Assembly: GCF_007995065.1 (NCBI RefSeq)
Contig: NZ_VOQR01000001.1
Location: 3,476,501-3,540,500 of the forward strand
Origin: Sphingomonas ginsenosidivorax
GTDB lineage: Bacteria > Pseudomonadota > Alphaproteobacteria > Sphingomonadales > Sphingomonadaceae
Direction of reading: 5' to 3'
Length of the DNA stretch: 64,000 nt
The position numbers and the translations under genes are program-made. Positions 15,975-26,944 of the stretch are shown here, in pieces. The first letter of the stretch is position 1, and each line of letters begins with the position of its first letter. The notes under the pieces were generated by a model that was not told the origin of the DNA, did no database searches, and saw only the letters and a list, made by a program, of their open reading frames with translations.

Positions 15975-16282
15975 AAGGGCAAGGCTCGCGAAAGGTCACG
16001 AACGTCGCACGCACGCACGAGGTTTCGCGGGCGGGAGGCTAGTGCGGGACCGGTGTTCGTCATGGTGGCGAAGGTGACACAGCATTAAGCGTGTAGGACA
16101 GGGGTTTCTGGCATGCGGCGCATAACCTGGGGCTAAGGCGGGGGGGGCGGAGAGCGCTGCCGATAGTCCCAAGCGTTCCGTCACCCCGGACTTGGTCCGG
16201 GGTCCATCGGTCCGCATATTCTAAGGCCGAGGGGTGCGCGGACGGATGGATGCCGGACCAAGTCCGGCATGACGGGGGGGAC
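15975..16282. other. Intergenic region with a palindromic element
   Basis: About 300 bases between the dipeptidase start and the end of the TonB-like gene on the same strand. The part 16178-16275 is a palindromic repeat described separately. The part next to 15975 should hold the dipeptidase promoter. I see no gene. Confidence 0.5.
16178..16275. repeat. CCGTCA-type palindromic element
   Basis: The left arm starts CCGTCACCCCGGACTTGGTC and the right arm ends with ACCAAGTCCGGCATGACGG. The two are imperfect reverse complements over about 30 bases, around a variable centre. It belongs to the same family as the elements at 18710, 33861 and 53861. It lies just past the 3' end of the TonB-like gene, where it could terminate transcription. 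Confidence 0.85.
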
Positions 16283-17053
16283 CTACTGGTCGTCCTCATC
16301 GTCGCGACCGTCGTCCTCGATCTCGAACCAGGTCTGGTTGTGGAACACCGTCGAGACGACGGGACGTCCCGCGGCGTCGAGCGACGGGCGGTAGCGATAG
16401 CGTTTCTCGATCAGGCGGCAGGTGATGCCGTCGAGCGCGGGCTTGCCGCTCGAGCGGGTCACGCGGCACTGGGTGACGCGACCGTCGAGCCCCACGGTAT
16501 AGCGCACGCCCAGCCGGCCGACGACGTTGTTCTCGCCGACCAGCGCCTCCGCCTCGCGATAATCGCCGCGGCTGAAGCGACTTTGCAGCAGGCGCGGCGG
16601 GGTCTCCTCGCCGCCATCGCCGTCGCCGTCACCATAGCGACCGCTGCCCGTACCGGTACCAATCCCGCCGGCGCCCGTGCCGGGACCGGGGACGGGCGCT
16701 GCACCGGTCGTGGCCTCGGCACCGGGGCCGGCCTTGAGCGCGACGACGACGGGCGGCGGGACGATCGGCGGCACGATCGGCTTGGGCGCGACGACTTCGG
16801 TCGCCTTGGCCTTCAGGTTGGCGGGCGACGCGGCGCCCTCGGGCCGGTGGCTCTTGGCGGGACGCGGGACGACGCGCTCGGGCGGCGGCGGGGGCGGCTT
16901 CGGACCGACCGCGAAGAGCTTGAGCGCCTCGGGCGCGACGGCGGGCATGGTGACGCCGAGGCCGAGGATCAGCGCATAGCCCAGCAGCGCGCAGAGCAGG
17001 ATCGACGCCGTCGCCGAGGCGATCCGGTCGCGGGGAGTCTGGACGCCGTACAT
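16283..17053 (-). CDS. TonB-like energy transducer
   Basis: A 256-residue protein. An N-terminal membrane anchor lies at about residues 15-37. A proline-rich periplasmic linker starts GPKPPPPPPERVVPRPAK, followed by a Gly-rich stretch. The TonB C-terminal domain at about 165-245 has GRLGVRYTVGLDGRVTQCRV and a YRYRPSLDAAGRPV segment. TonB proteins transmit proton-motive force from ExbBD to outer-membrane receptors. No exbB/exbD or receptor is adjacent, so the partner is unknown. The C-terminal tail is acidic (EDDGRDDEDDQ). A palindromic element sits immediately after its stop. Confidence 0.85.
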   Translation of the reverse strand: MYGVQTPRDRIASATASILLCALLGYALILGLGVTMPAVAPEALKLFAVGPKPPPPPPERVVPRPAKSHRPEGAASPANLKAKATEVVAPKPIVPPIVPPPVVVALKAGPGAEATTGAAPVPGPGTGAGGIGTGTGSGRYGDGDGDGGEETPPRLLQSRFSRGDYREAEALVGENNVVGRLGVRYTVGLDGRVTQCRVTRSSGKPALDGITCRLIEKRYRYRPSLDAAGRPVVSTVFHNQTWFEIEDDGRDDEDDQ

Positions 17054-17116
17054 CGCCAGTATCTGGGTTTGCGGGGCGGGGAGGGCAAGCGCCCCAGCGT
17101 CTTCCCGCCCCTACCA

Positions 17117-17202
17117 CCGTCATCCCGGGCTTGACCCGGGATCCAGAGCCGCGAACGGTGTCGCCTGTTACCCTGGATCCCGGGACGAGCCCGGGATGAC
17201 GG
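17117..17202. repeat. CCGTCA-type palindromic element
   Basis: The left arm begins CCGTCATCCCGGGCTTGACC. The right arm ends GACGAGCCCGGGATGACGG. The arms are 30-base near-perfect reverse complements (three mismatches). The element lies between divergent genes, only fifteen bases before the GTG start of the beta-lactamase-fold gene, so a promoter for that gene must lie within or upstream of it. Confidence 0.9.
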
Positions 17203-17217
17203 TAGTTGGAGATCGAT

Positions 17218-18129
17218 GTGGCACGCTTCCTACGCGCGGCTGGTCTGGCGGCTTGCCTGCTCGCGACGCACGCGACCGCCGCCAAGGAGCCGGCAGCCCC
17301 GCGCCCCGCGAGCTTCCCCGAACACGAACGCCAGTGCCGCGGCAAGGACGGCTGGAGCGATCCGGCACCGCCGGTGCGAATCTTCGCCAACGTCTATGAC
17401 GTGGGGACGTGCGGGATCGTCGCTCTACTGGTGACCGGGCCCAGGGGGCATGTGCTGATCGATGCGGCGACCGCGGAGGCGGTGCCGCCGATCGCGCGCA
17501 ACATCACGCGGCTGGGGTTTCGCCTGCGCGACGTGAAGCTGCTGCTGTCGAGCCACGAGCATGTCGACCATGCCGACGGACTGCGCGGCATGCAGCGGCT
17601 CACGGGCGCGACGATGGTCGCGACGGCTGCCGCGCGCGGGGTGCTGGAGAGCGGCGCACCGGCGGTGGACGATCCGCAAAGGGGTGGGCTGCCACCCTTT
17701 GCCGGGGTGCGCGTGGGCCGGCTGGTGCGCGACGGCGAAATGGTGACGCTGGGCCCGGTGCGGCTGACCGCGCACACGACGCCGGGGCATTCGCCGGGCG
17801 GGACGTCGTGGACGTGGCGATCGTGCGATGCGGGCGTATGCCGGGCGATGGTCTATGCCGACAGCCTCAGCGCGATCTCGGCGGATGGGTATCGGTTCAC
17901 CGATCACCCCGCCTATGTCGCGACGTTCCGCACGACGCTTGCCAAGGTCGCAGCGCTGCCGTGCGACATCCTCGTCACGCCGCATCCCGGCGCGAGCGAT
18001 CTTTATGCGCGGCTCGCCGGTACGACGCCGCTGGTCGATCGCCGTGGCTGCGCCGCCTATGCCGCGGCGGCAGGGGCGAAACTGGACAAGCGGCTAGCCG
18101 ACGAGGCGCGGCAACTTCGGGTCCGATAG
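17218..18129 (+). CDS. Subclass B3-type metallo-beta-lactamase fold protein
   Basis: A 303-residue exported protein with a signal peptide to about residue 22 (LAACLLATHATA). The zinc motif HEHVDH is complete (His113, His115, Asp117, His118). The other B3 ligands also appear: the GHSPGGTSW histidine and VTPHPGASD. YADSLSAIS carries the B3 serine where B1 enzymes have cysteine. True B3 enzymes hydrolyse most beta-lactams including carbapenems in the periplasm; activity here is predicted only. GTG 17218 is chosen because GGAG lies six bases upstream; TTG 17206 is less likely. It is not in an integron or near a mobile gene and looks chromosomal. Confidence 0.85.
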   Translation: MARFLRAAGLAACLLATHATAAKEPAAPRPASFPEHERQCRGKDGWSDPAPPVRIFANVYDVGTCGIVALLVTGPRGHVLIDAATAEAVPPIARNITRLGFRLRDVKLLLSSHEHVDHADGLRGMQRLTGATMVATAAARGVLESGAPAVDDPQRGGLPPFAGVRVGRLVRDGEMVTLGPVRLTAHTTPGHSPGGTSWTWRSCDAGVCRAMVYADSLSAISADGYRFTDHPAYVATFRTTLAKVAALPCDILVTPHPGASDLYARLAGTTPLVDRRGCAAYAAAAGAKLDKRLADEARQLRVR

Positions 18130-18183
18130 CGCGTTGGTGGGGCCGGAGCGATGGGCTCCGCCTCTTCAATCAAGGACGTCATC

Positions 18184-18699
18184 ATGGGCTTGTTTTCCAA
18201 GGACATCGCGACATTCGACGACCTGTTCCTGCACCAGCTGCAGGACGTGTATTATGCCGAGAACCAGATCACCAAGGCGCTGCCGAAGATGGCCGACAAG
18301 GCGACCTCGCCGTCGCTGAAGACGGGCTTCGAGACGCACCTGCGCGAGACCGAGGGGCAGATCGTGCGGCTGGAGCGGATCTTCGAGCTGCTCGGCGAGA
18401 AGCCTAAGGCCGTGACCTGCCCCGCGATCGACGGGATCATCAAGGAGGCCAACGAGGTCGCCGGCGAGATCGAGGACAAGGCGGTGCTCGACGCCGGGCT
18501 GATCGCGTCGGCGCAGGCGGTCGAGCATTACGAGATCGCCCGCTACGGCACGCTGATCGCCTGGGCGAACCAGCTGGGGCGGCCGGAAATCGCGGCAATC
18601 CTGCAGGAAACGCTCGACGAGGAATATGCGACCGACGACAAGCTGACCGCGATGGCGACGGGGAAGATCAATCCGAAGGCCGAGGCGGTGACGGCGTAA
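18184..18699 (+). CDS. DUF892 / YciE-like ferritin-fold protein
   Basis: A 171-residue, mostly helical protein of the ferritin-like DUF892 (YciE/YciF) family, usually linked to general stress. Characteristic segments are LFLHQLQDVYYAENQITKAL at the start, THLRETEGQIVRLERIFELL and a carboxylate-rich ASAQAVEHYEIARYGTL. The E..ExxH spacing suits a di-metal site. ATG 18184 follows AAGGA with six to seven bases; an in-frame ATG at 18151 is less well supported. It follows the beta-lactamase gene by about 50 bases and may share its transcript. The exact role is unknown. Confidence 0.85.
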   Translation: MGLFSKDIATFDDLFLHQLQDVYYAENQITKALPKMADKATSPSLKTGFETHLRETEGQIVRLERIFELLGEKPKAVTCPAIDGIIKEANEVAGEIEDKAVLDAGLIASAQAVEHYEIARYGTLIAWANQLGRPEIAAILQETLDEEYATDDKLTAMATGKINPKAEAVTA

Positions 18700-18709
18700 G
18701 GGACGCCTT

Positions 18710-18805
18710 CGTCATGCCGGACTTGGTCCGGCATCCACGGCGCTGCGTATCCAATGGCGTTTGATCCGCGGCGCGGTGGACCCCGGAACAGGTCCGGGGT
18801 GACGG
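18710..18805. repeat. CGTCA-type palindromic element
   Basis: Arms CGTCATGCCGGACTTGGTCC and GGAACAGGTCCGGGGTGACGG are imperfect inverted repeats around a 35-40 base centre. It lies just past the DUF892 gene, upstream of a classical terminator. Confidence 0.85.
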
Positions 18806-18819
18806 AGTGGTTTATAACA

Positions 18820-18857
18820 AAGAAGGGCGGCGCGACGTAGGTCGGGCCGCCCTTCTT
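18820..18857. terminator. Bidirectional intrinsic terminator
   Basis: A perfect 12-bp stem, AAGAAGGGCGGC with GCCGCCCTTCTT, encloses a 14-base loop. The T-rich side follows on the plus strand and A-rich DNA precedes it. It sits between the convergent DUF892 and etfA genes and can stop both. Confidence 0.8.
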
Positions 18858-18963
18858 CTTGTGGCGCAACGCGGGAGTAAATCCCGCGTCGTCGGACGGC
18901 GCTGGAGCGCCGCCGGCCGGGCTTGCCTCTGCGCGGGGGCTTTGCCCCGCGCATCGGCTTCGC

Positions 18964-19893
18964 CTACAGCTTCTCGGTCAGTTCCGGCAGGATCTTGAAC
19001 AGATCCCCGACCAGCCCGATGTCCGCGACCTGGAAGATCGGGGCGTCCTCGTCCTTGTTGATCGCGATGATCGTCTTGGAATCCTTCATCCCGGCCAGAT
19101 GCTGGATCGCACCCGAGATGCCGACCGCGACATAGACTTCCGGCGCGACGATCTTGCCGGTCTGGCCGACCTGATAGTCGTTCGGCGCATAGCCCGCGTC
19201 GACCGCAGCGCGGCTCGCACCGACGCCGGCGCCGAGCTTGTCCGCGAGCGGATCGATCAGCGCATGGAACTGGTCGCTCGAGGCCAGCGCACGGCCGCCC
19301 GAGACGATGATCTTCGCGGATGTCAGTTCGGGGCGCGTGTTCGCCGCGATCTCCGACCCGGCGAAGGTCGACAGACCCGTGTCTCCGGTCGAGGCGACTG
19401 CCTCGATCGCGCCGCTGCCACCCTCGGCCGCGGCCTTGTCGAACGCGGTGCCGCGAACGGTGATCACTTTCTTGGCATCCGACGACTGCACGGTGGCGAT
19501 CGCGTTGCCGGCATAGATCGGGCGCGTGAACGTGTCTTCGCTCTCGACCGACAGGATGTCGCTGATCTGCATGACGTCGAGCAGGGCGGCGACGCGCGGC
19601 GCGATGTTCTTGCCGTTGGTGGTCGACGGTGCGACGAACGCGTCGTGATCCGCCATCAGCGACACGATCAGCGGTGCGACGTTCTCGGCGAGCGCATGCG
19701 CGAACGCGGCGTCGTCGGCGACATGGACCTTGCCGACGCCGGCGATCTTCGCCGCCGCAGCGGCAACCGCGTCGAGGCCCTGGCCAGCGACGAGGAGATG
19801 GACTTCGCCGAGCTTGCTCGCGGCGGTCACCGCGGACAGCGTGGCATCCTTGACGGCGGTACCGTCATGTTCGACCCAGACGAGCGTCTTCAC
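18964..19893 (-). CDS. etfA: Electron transfer flavoprotein subunit alpha
   Basis: A 309-residue FAD-carrying subunit of the ETF heterodimer. It takes electrons from acyl-CoA and other dehydrogenases and passes them to ETF-ubiquinone oxidoreductase. The C-terminal FAD domain signature is clear: [20 protein letters not shown] followed by [19 protein letters not shown] begins that domain. Length is typical. The start overlaps the end of etfB by four bases, so the two subunits are translationally coupled. Confidence 0.96.
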   Translation of the reverse strand: MKTLVWVEHDGTAVKDATLSAVTAASKLGEVHLLVAGQGLDAVAAAAAKIAGVGKVHVADDAAFAHALAENVAPLIVSLMADHDAFVAPSTTNGKNIAPRVAALLDVMQISDILSVESEDTFTRPIYAGNAIATVQSSDAKKVITVRGTAFDKAAAEGGSGAIEAVASTGDTGLSTFAGSEIAANTRPELTSAKIIVSGGRALASSDQFHALIDPLADKLGAGVGASRAAVDAGYAPNDYQVGQTGKIVAPEVYVAVGISGAIQHLAGMKDSKTIIAINKDEDAPIFQVADIGLVGDLFKILPELTEKL

Positions 19894-20636
19894 TTGGCGA
19901 CTCCCATTGCCTTCAGTTTACCGACGAGTTCGTCGACATCGGCGACCTTGATCCCGGCCGAGCGCTTGGCGGGCTCGACGACCTTGAGCGTGGTCAGGCG
20001 CGGCGACACATCGACGCCGAAATCGGCGGGCGTCTTGTTCGCCATCGGCTTCGACTTCGCCTTCATGATGTTGGGCAGCGAGGCGTAGCGCGGCTCGTTG
20101 AGGCGAAGATCGGTGGTGATGATCGCAGGCAGCTTCAGCGTGTCGGTCTCGGCACCGCCATCGACTTCGCGCGTCACGTTGACCGATCCGTCGGCGATCT
20201 CGACCTTGGACGCGAACGTGCCCTGGCCCCAGCCGAGCAGCCCGGCGAGCATCTGGCCGGTCTGGTTGTTGTCGTCGTCGATCGCCTGCTTGCCGAGGAT
20301 GACGAGGTCGGGCTTCTCCTCCTCGACGATCTTGGCGAGGATCTTGGCGACGCCCAGCGGCTCGACCTTGGTCTCGCTGACCACCAGGATCGCGCGGTCG
20401 GCGCCCATCGCGAGCGCGGTGCGCAGCGTTTCTTGGGCTTTCTGCTCGCCGATCGAGACGACGACGATCTCGGTCACGCCCTTGTCTTTCAGGCGGATCG
20501 CCTCTTCGACCGCGATCTCGTCGAACGGGTTCATGCTCATCTTGACGTTCGCCAGATCGACGCCCGTTCCGTCCGCCTTCACGCGGGGCTTCACGTTGTA
20601 GTCAAGCACGCGCTTGACCGGCACCAGCACCTTCAT
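19890..20636 (-). CDS. etfB: Electron transfer flavoprotein subunit beta
   Basis: A 248-residue partner of EtfA, which binds AMP as a structural cofactor. It begins [18 protein letters not shown] and contains the typical [18 protein letters not shown] and the conserved lysine/arginine region after GRD-like [19 protein letters not shown], where a trimethylated lysine occurs in homologues. ATG 20636 is preceded by AAGGAA; a TTG five codons upstream would lack this spacing. The order is etfB then etfA, with overlap. The sucC terminator lies upstream, so etfBA should have its own promoter in 20640-20800. Confidence 0.96.
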   Translation of the reverse strand: MKVLVPVKRVLDYNVKPRVKADGTGVDLANVKMSMNPFDEIAVEEAIRLKDKGVTEIVVVSIGEQKAQETLRTALAMGADRAILVVSETKVEPLGVAKILAKIVEEEKPDLVILGKQAIDDDNNQTGQMLAGLLGWGQGTFASKVEIADGSVNVTREVDGGAETDTLKLPAIITTDLRLNEPRYASLPNIMKAKSKPMANKTPADFGVDVSPRLTTLKVVEPAKRSAGIKVADVDELVGKLKAMGVAK

Positions 20637-20800
20637 CAGGATTCCTTCCAAGGTGAATTAGTCGTTTCGCCGATTGGCGTTGGCGCCACAGATGGCGGTT
20701 TTGCGCCGTTTTCGCAAGTGCGGTATGGAAACATCGCCCTGCCGTAGCGTCATCGGTGCGACACGGGGGGCGGCTGATCGGACCAGCTGCACCCTCAACG

Positions 20801-20838
20801 AAAAAGGGCCCGGACGTTTCCGTCCGAGCCCCGTTTTT
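20801..20838 (-). terminator. Intrinsic terminator of sucC
   Basis: Read on the minus strand, an 11-bp stem (GGGCTCGGACG with CGTCCGGGCCC, one mismatch) closes a GAAA tetraloop and is followed by TTTTT. It lies about 30 bases past the sucC stop. Confidence 0.9.
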
Positions 20839-20868
20839 CGCAAAATCAGTATGCGCGATGGGCAGCGA

Positions 20869-22071
<1,203 letters not shown>

Positions 22072-22252
22072 CGGGAGGCTCCACGCATTGAAATTCGGGA
22101 ATTGGGGCGCGTAAAGCACAGGCGGCCCGCGGAATCCACCCCTTAGGCTTTTGCGACTGGTTCGCGTTTGCAATAGGGCGTTCGGGCCATCGCCGCTCGC
22201 TATTCCCCACACACGCTTTGCCGCGGCGTGCGTCGCCCCTATATGCGGGGGC

Positions 22253-22762
22253 ATGACGATCTGGTTCGGCCTTCTCCTCTTCCTCGCGACGGTCGTCGGC
22301 ATGGAAGCGTTCGCCTACGCCGCGCATCGCTGGGTCATGCACGGGTTCGGCTGGTTCCTGCACGAGAGCCACCACCGCGCACGGCACGGCAATTGGGAGC
22401 TGAACGACCTGTATGCGGCGATCTTCGCGGTGCCGTCGATCGTGCTGCTGCTCGGTGGCGCGCAGCTCGGCTGGTGGCCGGGGTTCATCTGGATTGGTGC
22501 AGGGATCGCCGCGTACGGCGCGATCTATTTCGGGTTCCACGACGTGATCGTGCACCAGCGCATCCCGACGCGCTACCTGCCCAAGTCGGCCTATATGAAG
22601 CGCATCGTCCAGGCGCACCGGCTGCACCATGTCGTCGAGACGAAAGAGGGCAATGTCAGCTTCGGCTTCCTGGTGGCGCCCAGGCCCGAGGATCTCAAGG
22701 CGGAGCTGAAACGCCGGGCGAGCGGACGTATTCGCGCGCCGCGTGCGTTTGCGGAAAAGTAA
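22253..22762 (+). CDS. crtZ: Beta-carotene hydroxylase
   Basis: A 169-residue membrane di-iron hydroxylase that adds hydroxyl groups at C3/C3' of beta-carotene to give zeaxanthin. Its histidine boxes are complete: [26 protein letters not shown] and HRLHH. There are about four hydrophobic segments. ATG 22253 follows GGGG; the upstream extension lacks a ribosome site. No other carotenoid gene is near, so it stands apart from a crt cluster. A PilZ gene follows after 24 bases and may be cotranscribed. Product fits the yellow pigment of sphingomonads. Confidence 0.92.
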   Translation: MTIWFGLLLFLATVVGMEAFAYAAHRWVMHGFGWFLHESHHRARHGNWELNDLYAAIFAVPSIVLLLGGAQLGWWPGFIWIGAGIAAYGAIYFGFHDVIVHQRIPTRYLPKSAYMKRIVQAHRLHHVVETKEGNVSFGFLVAPRPEDLKAELKRRASGRIRAPRAFAEK

Positions 22763-22786
22763 CCTTTTTCGGAGAAGGTCCGAGTC

Positions 22787-23128
22787 ATGATACAGCCCGC
22801 GATCGATCCGTCCGTCCCACCCGTCGACGACTCGGCCGGCGAGGAGCTGCGCCAGGCGCTGCGGAAGTCGGTCAAGATGCGCGCGCACCTGCGCGATCGC
22901 GGCCAGACCCGGTTCGAGATCGAGGTGACCGACCTGTCGCTGTCGGGCTTCCGCGCCGAGACGAGCTTTACCCTCTGGCCGGGCACGGTCGTATGGCTGA
23001 CGCTGCCGGGGCTCGCCGCACTCGAGGCGGTGGTCGCCTGGCGCGACAAGTTCAAATATGGCTGCGCGTTCGCAAAACCGCTGCATCCCGCGGTGTTCGA
23101 GCATATCGTGGCGCTGTCGCAGCGCTGA
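22787..23128 (+). CDS. Single PilZ-domain protein
   Basis: A 113-residue cytoplasmic protein consisting of one PilZ domain. DLSLSGFRAE carries the D/NxSxxG c-di-GMP motif. The N-terminal arginine motif is represented by RKSVKMRAHLRDR, roughly RxxxR but not textbook, so ligand binding is likely rather than certain. GAAGG lies upstream of the ATG. It is 24 bases past crtZ. Its output partner is not identifiable from sequence. Confidence 0.8.
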   Translation: MIQPAIDPSVPPVDDSAGEELRQALRKSVKMRAHLRDRGQTRFEIEVTDLSLSGFRAETSFTLWPGTVVWLTLPGLAALEAVVAWRDKFKYGCAFAKPLHPAVFEHIVALSQR

Positions 23129-23307
23129 GGCGCAGCGACAGCGCCACGATCGGACGGCGGGGCGCCTCCGGGCGAACCCGGCCGACGGCTTTGCCGGCGG
23201 CGGTCGGCCTACCCCCGTTCGTGCCGCGCGAGGTCGAAGCACTTGCGCCTGGGGCATGCCCTTCGACCTCGCTCAGGGTGAACGGGGGGCGGCGGCGGTC
23301 GTTTCCT

Positions 23308-23392
23308 CGTCATCCCGGGCTCGTCCCGGGATCCAGAGCCCCAAACGTCGCGCCGTGTAACCCTGGATCCCGGGACGAGCCCGGGATGACGG
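23308..23392. repeat. Perfect 29-bp inverted-repeat element
   Basis: Arms 23308-23336 and 23363-23391 are exact reverse complements, beginning CGTCATCCCGGGCTCGTCCC and ending GACGAGCCCGGGATGACG. The 26-base centre differs from that of the relatives at 17117 and 55856. Perfect pairing suggests recent arrival or strong selection. Confidence 0.95.
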
Positions 23393-23426
23393 AAGCATGA
23401 CGAGGCGCGCGACCCTATCTCCCGCT

Positions 23427-23516
23427 CCGTCACCCTGAACTCGTTTCAGGGTCCATCTTTCCCCAGGCGCTGGCGCATGTGGAGGGATGGATGCTGAACC
23501 AAGTTCAGCATGACGG
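23427..23516. repeat. CCGTCA-type palindromic element, CTGAAC subtype
   Basis: Arms CCGTCACCCTGAACTCGTTT and AACCAAGTTCAGCATGACGG form an imperfect inverted repeat with a different core (CTGAAC...GTTCAG) but the same CCGTCA/TGACGG ends as its neighbour at 23308. Confidence 0.85.
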
Positions 23517-23588
23517 GGGGTAAGAGACGGGGGGTAAGAAATGGGGGAGTAAACGCCGGAAGAGTAAAGGACGACGGCAGAGCCCGCG

Positions 23589-24527
<939 letters not shown>

Positions 24528-24622
24528 TGGTGCGCTCCCCGCTAACGCGGTGCTCTTAGGCCGCGCGCCCGGCAGGTGGAAGAGGTTTGCGGCTGCGGCG
24601 TCGGCCACTTACAGCGCGGGGC

Positions 24623-25948
24623 ATGACCATCCTCACCCGTTTCGCGCCGTCGCCCACTGGCCGGCTCCATGTCGGCAACATCCGCACCGCGCTGCACAAC
24701 TGGATGTTCGCGCGCGCGAACGGCGGGCGCTTTGTGCTGCGGATCGACGATACCGATGCGGAACGCAGCGAGGAGCGGTTCGTCGATGCGATCCGCGCCG
24801 ATCTCGACTGGCTGGGGATGACGCCCGACGGCGAGGCGCGGCAGTCGGCGCGCGGCGCGCTGTACGAGGCGCGGTTCGCCGAGCTCGTCGCGAAGGGCCG
24901 CGTGTACCGCGCGTACGAGACCGCGCAGGAGCTCGACCTCAAGCGCAAGATCCAGGCGGGGCGCGGGCTGCCGCCGCTCTACGACCGCGCGGCGCTGGCG
25001 CTGACCGATGCCGACCATGCGCGGCTGGCGGCGGAGGGGGTCGCGCCGCATTGGCGATTCAAGCTCGATCACGACGCGCCGATCGGATGGGACGACCTGA
25101 TCCGCGGAAGCCAGCATTTCGAGGCGCGGACGATGAGCGATCCGGTGGTGCGGCGCGCCGACGGGTCGTGGCTGTACATGCTGCCGTCGGCGATCGACGA
25201 TGCCGAGATGGGGGTGACCCATGTCGTGCGCGGCGAGGATCATGTCTCGAACACCGCGCTGCAGCTGCAGATGTTCGACGCGCTGGGGGTGACGCCGCCG
25301 CGCTTCGCGCACGAGGCGCTGCTGACCGGTGCGGAGGGCAAATTGTCGAAGCGGCTTGGGTCGCTGGGCGTTGATCATTTCCGCGAGGTCGGGATCGAGC
25401 CGCAGGCGGTGCGCGCGCTGCTCGCGCGGATCGGGACGAGCGATCCGGTCGAGCCGATCGCCGACGCCGCGCCGCTGATCGCGGGGTTCGACTTTGCGCG
25501 GTTTGGCCGCGCGCCGGCGCGGTTCGACGAGGCGGAGCTGGCGCAGTTGAACGCGCGGATCGTGCACGGGCTCGATTTCGCGACCGTCGCCGACCGCCTG
25601 CCAGCGGGGATGGGTGAGGCGGAATGGGATGCGGTGCGGCCGAATCTGAGCGTGCTGGCAGAGGCCGCGGACTGGTGGCGGGTGATCGAGGGGCCGGTGC
25701 CGGTGGATGCGGAGCTGGACGCAGCGTATCTCGACCAGGCGGCAGCGGTCGCGGGCGAGATCGATTGGGCGGGGGATCCCTGGCACGCGATGACCGGACG
25801 GTTGAAGGAAGCGACGGGGCGGAAGGGCAAGGCGCTGTTCCTGCCGTTGCGGCGCGCGTTGACCGGGTTGGACCACGGGCCGGAGATGACGGCGCTGTTG
25901 CCGTTGATCGGGCGCGATCGGGCGATCGCGCGGTTGCTGGCGCGCTAG
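24623..25948 (+). CDS. gltX: Glutamate-tRNA ligase
   Basis: A 441-residue class I aminoacyl-tRNA synthetase that charges glutamate. The HIGH-type motif reads PTGRLHVGN and the KMSKS-type motif is GKLSKRLG. VLRIDDTDAERS and THVVRGEDHVSNT are standard. Length is on the short side of bacterial GluRS, as in one of the two copies many alphaproteobacteria have, so discrimination between tRNA-Glu and tRNA-Gln cannot be judged. ATG 24623 follows GCGGGG. It is monocistronic, with a palindromic element after the stop. Confidence 0.94.
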   Translation: MTILTRFAPSPTGRLHVGNIRTALHNWMFARANGGRFVLRIDDTDAERSEERFVDAIRADLDWLGMTPDGEARQSARGALYEARFAELVAKGRVYRAYETAQELDLKRKIQAGRGLPPLYDRAALALTDADHARLAAEGVAPHWRFKLDHDAPIGWDDLIRGSQHFEARTMSDPVVRRADGSWLYMLPSAIDDAEMGVTHVVRGEDHVSNTALQLQMFDALGVTPPRFAHEALLTGAEGKLSKRLGSLGVDHFREVGIEPQAVRALLARIGTSDPVEPIADAAPLIAGFDFARFGRAPARFDEAELAQLNARIVHGLDFATVADRLPAGMGEAEWDAVRPNLSVLAEAADWWRVIEGPVPVDAELDAAYLDQAAAVAGEIDWAGDPWHAMTGRLKEATGRKGKALFLPLRRALTGLDHGPEMTALLPLIGRDRAIARLLAR

Positions 25949-25967
25949 CCATAGGCCAGTTTCGATC

Positions 25968-26084
25968 CTCCCCCGCCAGGGGGAGGTGGCGCCGAAGGCG
26001 ACGGAGGGGGCGGGCGACGACCACGCCTCTTCCGTGTCCGCCCCTCCGTCACGCTACGCGTGCCACCTCCCCCTGGCGGGGGAG
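25968..26084. repeat. Palindromic element, CTCCCCC subtype
   Basis: Arms 25968-25990 and 26062-26084 are perfect 23-base reverse complements (CTCCCCCGCCAGGGGGAGGT...). The centre holds secondary pairings such as GACGGAGGGG with CCCCTCCGTC. It resembles the C-rich element inside leuS. Confidence 0.9.
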
Positions 26085-26217
26085 AATTGGTGGCTGCCAA
26101 CCCCCTCCAATCTCTGCCGAAAATCCCGCTTGCTTGCGCCCGCCATCGGCGTAGCCTCCTCCCCGGCGGCATCACCGTTACGCCGCCATCCTCGAGGAGA
26201 CGCGAAGGAGAGCGAGC

Positions 26218-26880
26218 ATGTACGCAGAGAGACGGACCGGGCGGTTCAGCCCGGCAAGCTTCGCGGTGGCGATGGGCGTCAACGGACTGGTGATCGGCGC
26301 GCTGTTCTATGCCGCGCCGGGGATCGTGCCGACGATCTTCCCCAAGGACCCGCCGCTCGTCACCTACCAGGTCGATCTGCCCAAGCCGCCGCCCCCCGAA
26401 CCGCAGACCAAGGCCGAGCCGAGCCCCGCGCCGCGGCTACGCGCGCCCACTCCGCTTGTCCCGGTTCCCACGGCGAGCCGCGGCGTCACGGTCGATCCGA
26501 TGCCCTATGTGCCGCCGACGATCGACGGCTCGGCCGGGACGGGCAGCGGGCCGGTGGCACCGCCCGCCGATCCGCCGAAGCTGGCGCCGGTGATGGTGCA
26601 GCCGGGGATCGACTCGCGCTACGCCGCCGACTTCCAGCCCGTCTATCCCGCCGGCGAGCGCCGCGCCCAACGCGAGGGCCGGGTCGTCGTCCGCGTGCTG
26701 ATCGGCACCGATGGCCGCGTGAAGCAGGTCGAGCGGGTCAGCGCGACCAACGACGCGTTCTACCGCGCGACGATGGACCGCGCGCTCGGCAAGTGGCGGT
26801 TCACGGCGGGCACGCGCGACGGCGTTCCGGTCGAGGCATGGCGGACGATGACGTTGCGGTTCGTGCTCAGCCAGGACTGA
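26218..26880 (+). CDS. TonB-like energy transducer
   Basis: A 220-residue protein with an N-terminal membrane anchor (about 14-38), a proline-rich linker starting VDLPKPPPPEPQTKAEPSPA, and a TonB C-terminal domain at about 135-218 (YPAGERRAQREGRVVVRVLI, then GRVKQVERVSATNDAFYRAT). It should couple inner-membrane energy to outer-membrane receptors. ATG 26218 is preceded by AGGAGA...GGAGAGC. The C-terminal module differs from the TonB-like protein at 16283, so the two are not recent duplicates. No exbBD nearby. Confidence 0.88.
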   Translation: MYAERRTGRFSPASFAVAMGVNGLVIGALFYAAPGIVPTIFPKDPPLVTYQVDLPKPPPPEPQTKAEPSPAPRLRAPTPLVPVPTASRGVTVDPMPYVPPTIDGSAGTGSGPVAPPADPPKLAPVMVQPGIDSRYAADFQPVYPAGERRAQREGRVVVRVLIGTDGRVKQVERVSATNDAFYRATMDRALGKWRFTAGTRDGVPVEAWRTMTLRFVLSQD

Positions 26881-26944
26881 GCCGGAACTGGGTTTTGGTG
26901 CGCGGGGCTGGCCTGTGCCGCCCCGCGCGCCTATCTTGCACGGC

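Larger units (their letters stand above)
23129..23588. other. Repeat-filled intergenic region
   Basis: 460 bases between convergent genes (PilZ and prs). Two palindromic elements fill 23308-23516. At 23258-23284 lies CTTCGACCTCGCTCAGGGTG, a copy of another short sphingomonad-type repeat. Near 23511-23575 the word GGGGGTAAGA/GGGAGTAAAC is loosely repeated. I see no gene; such gene-end regions appear to collect repeats. Confidence 0.7.

Noticed and set aside
13950-16088. A long plus-strand open frame over the deacetylase-like and dipeptidase genes
   Set aside because: It spans two convergent real genes in a wrong frame, and its product is Arg-rich nonsense.
23308-23516. Two adjacent palindromes considered as a CRISPR-like array
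   Set aside because: The units are long inverted repeats with different cores, with no constant short repeat/unique spacer periodicity and no cas genes.
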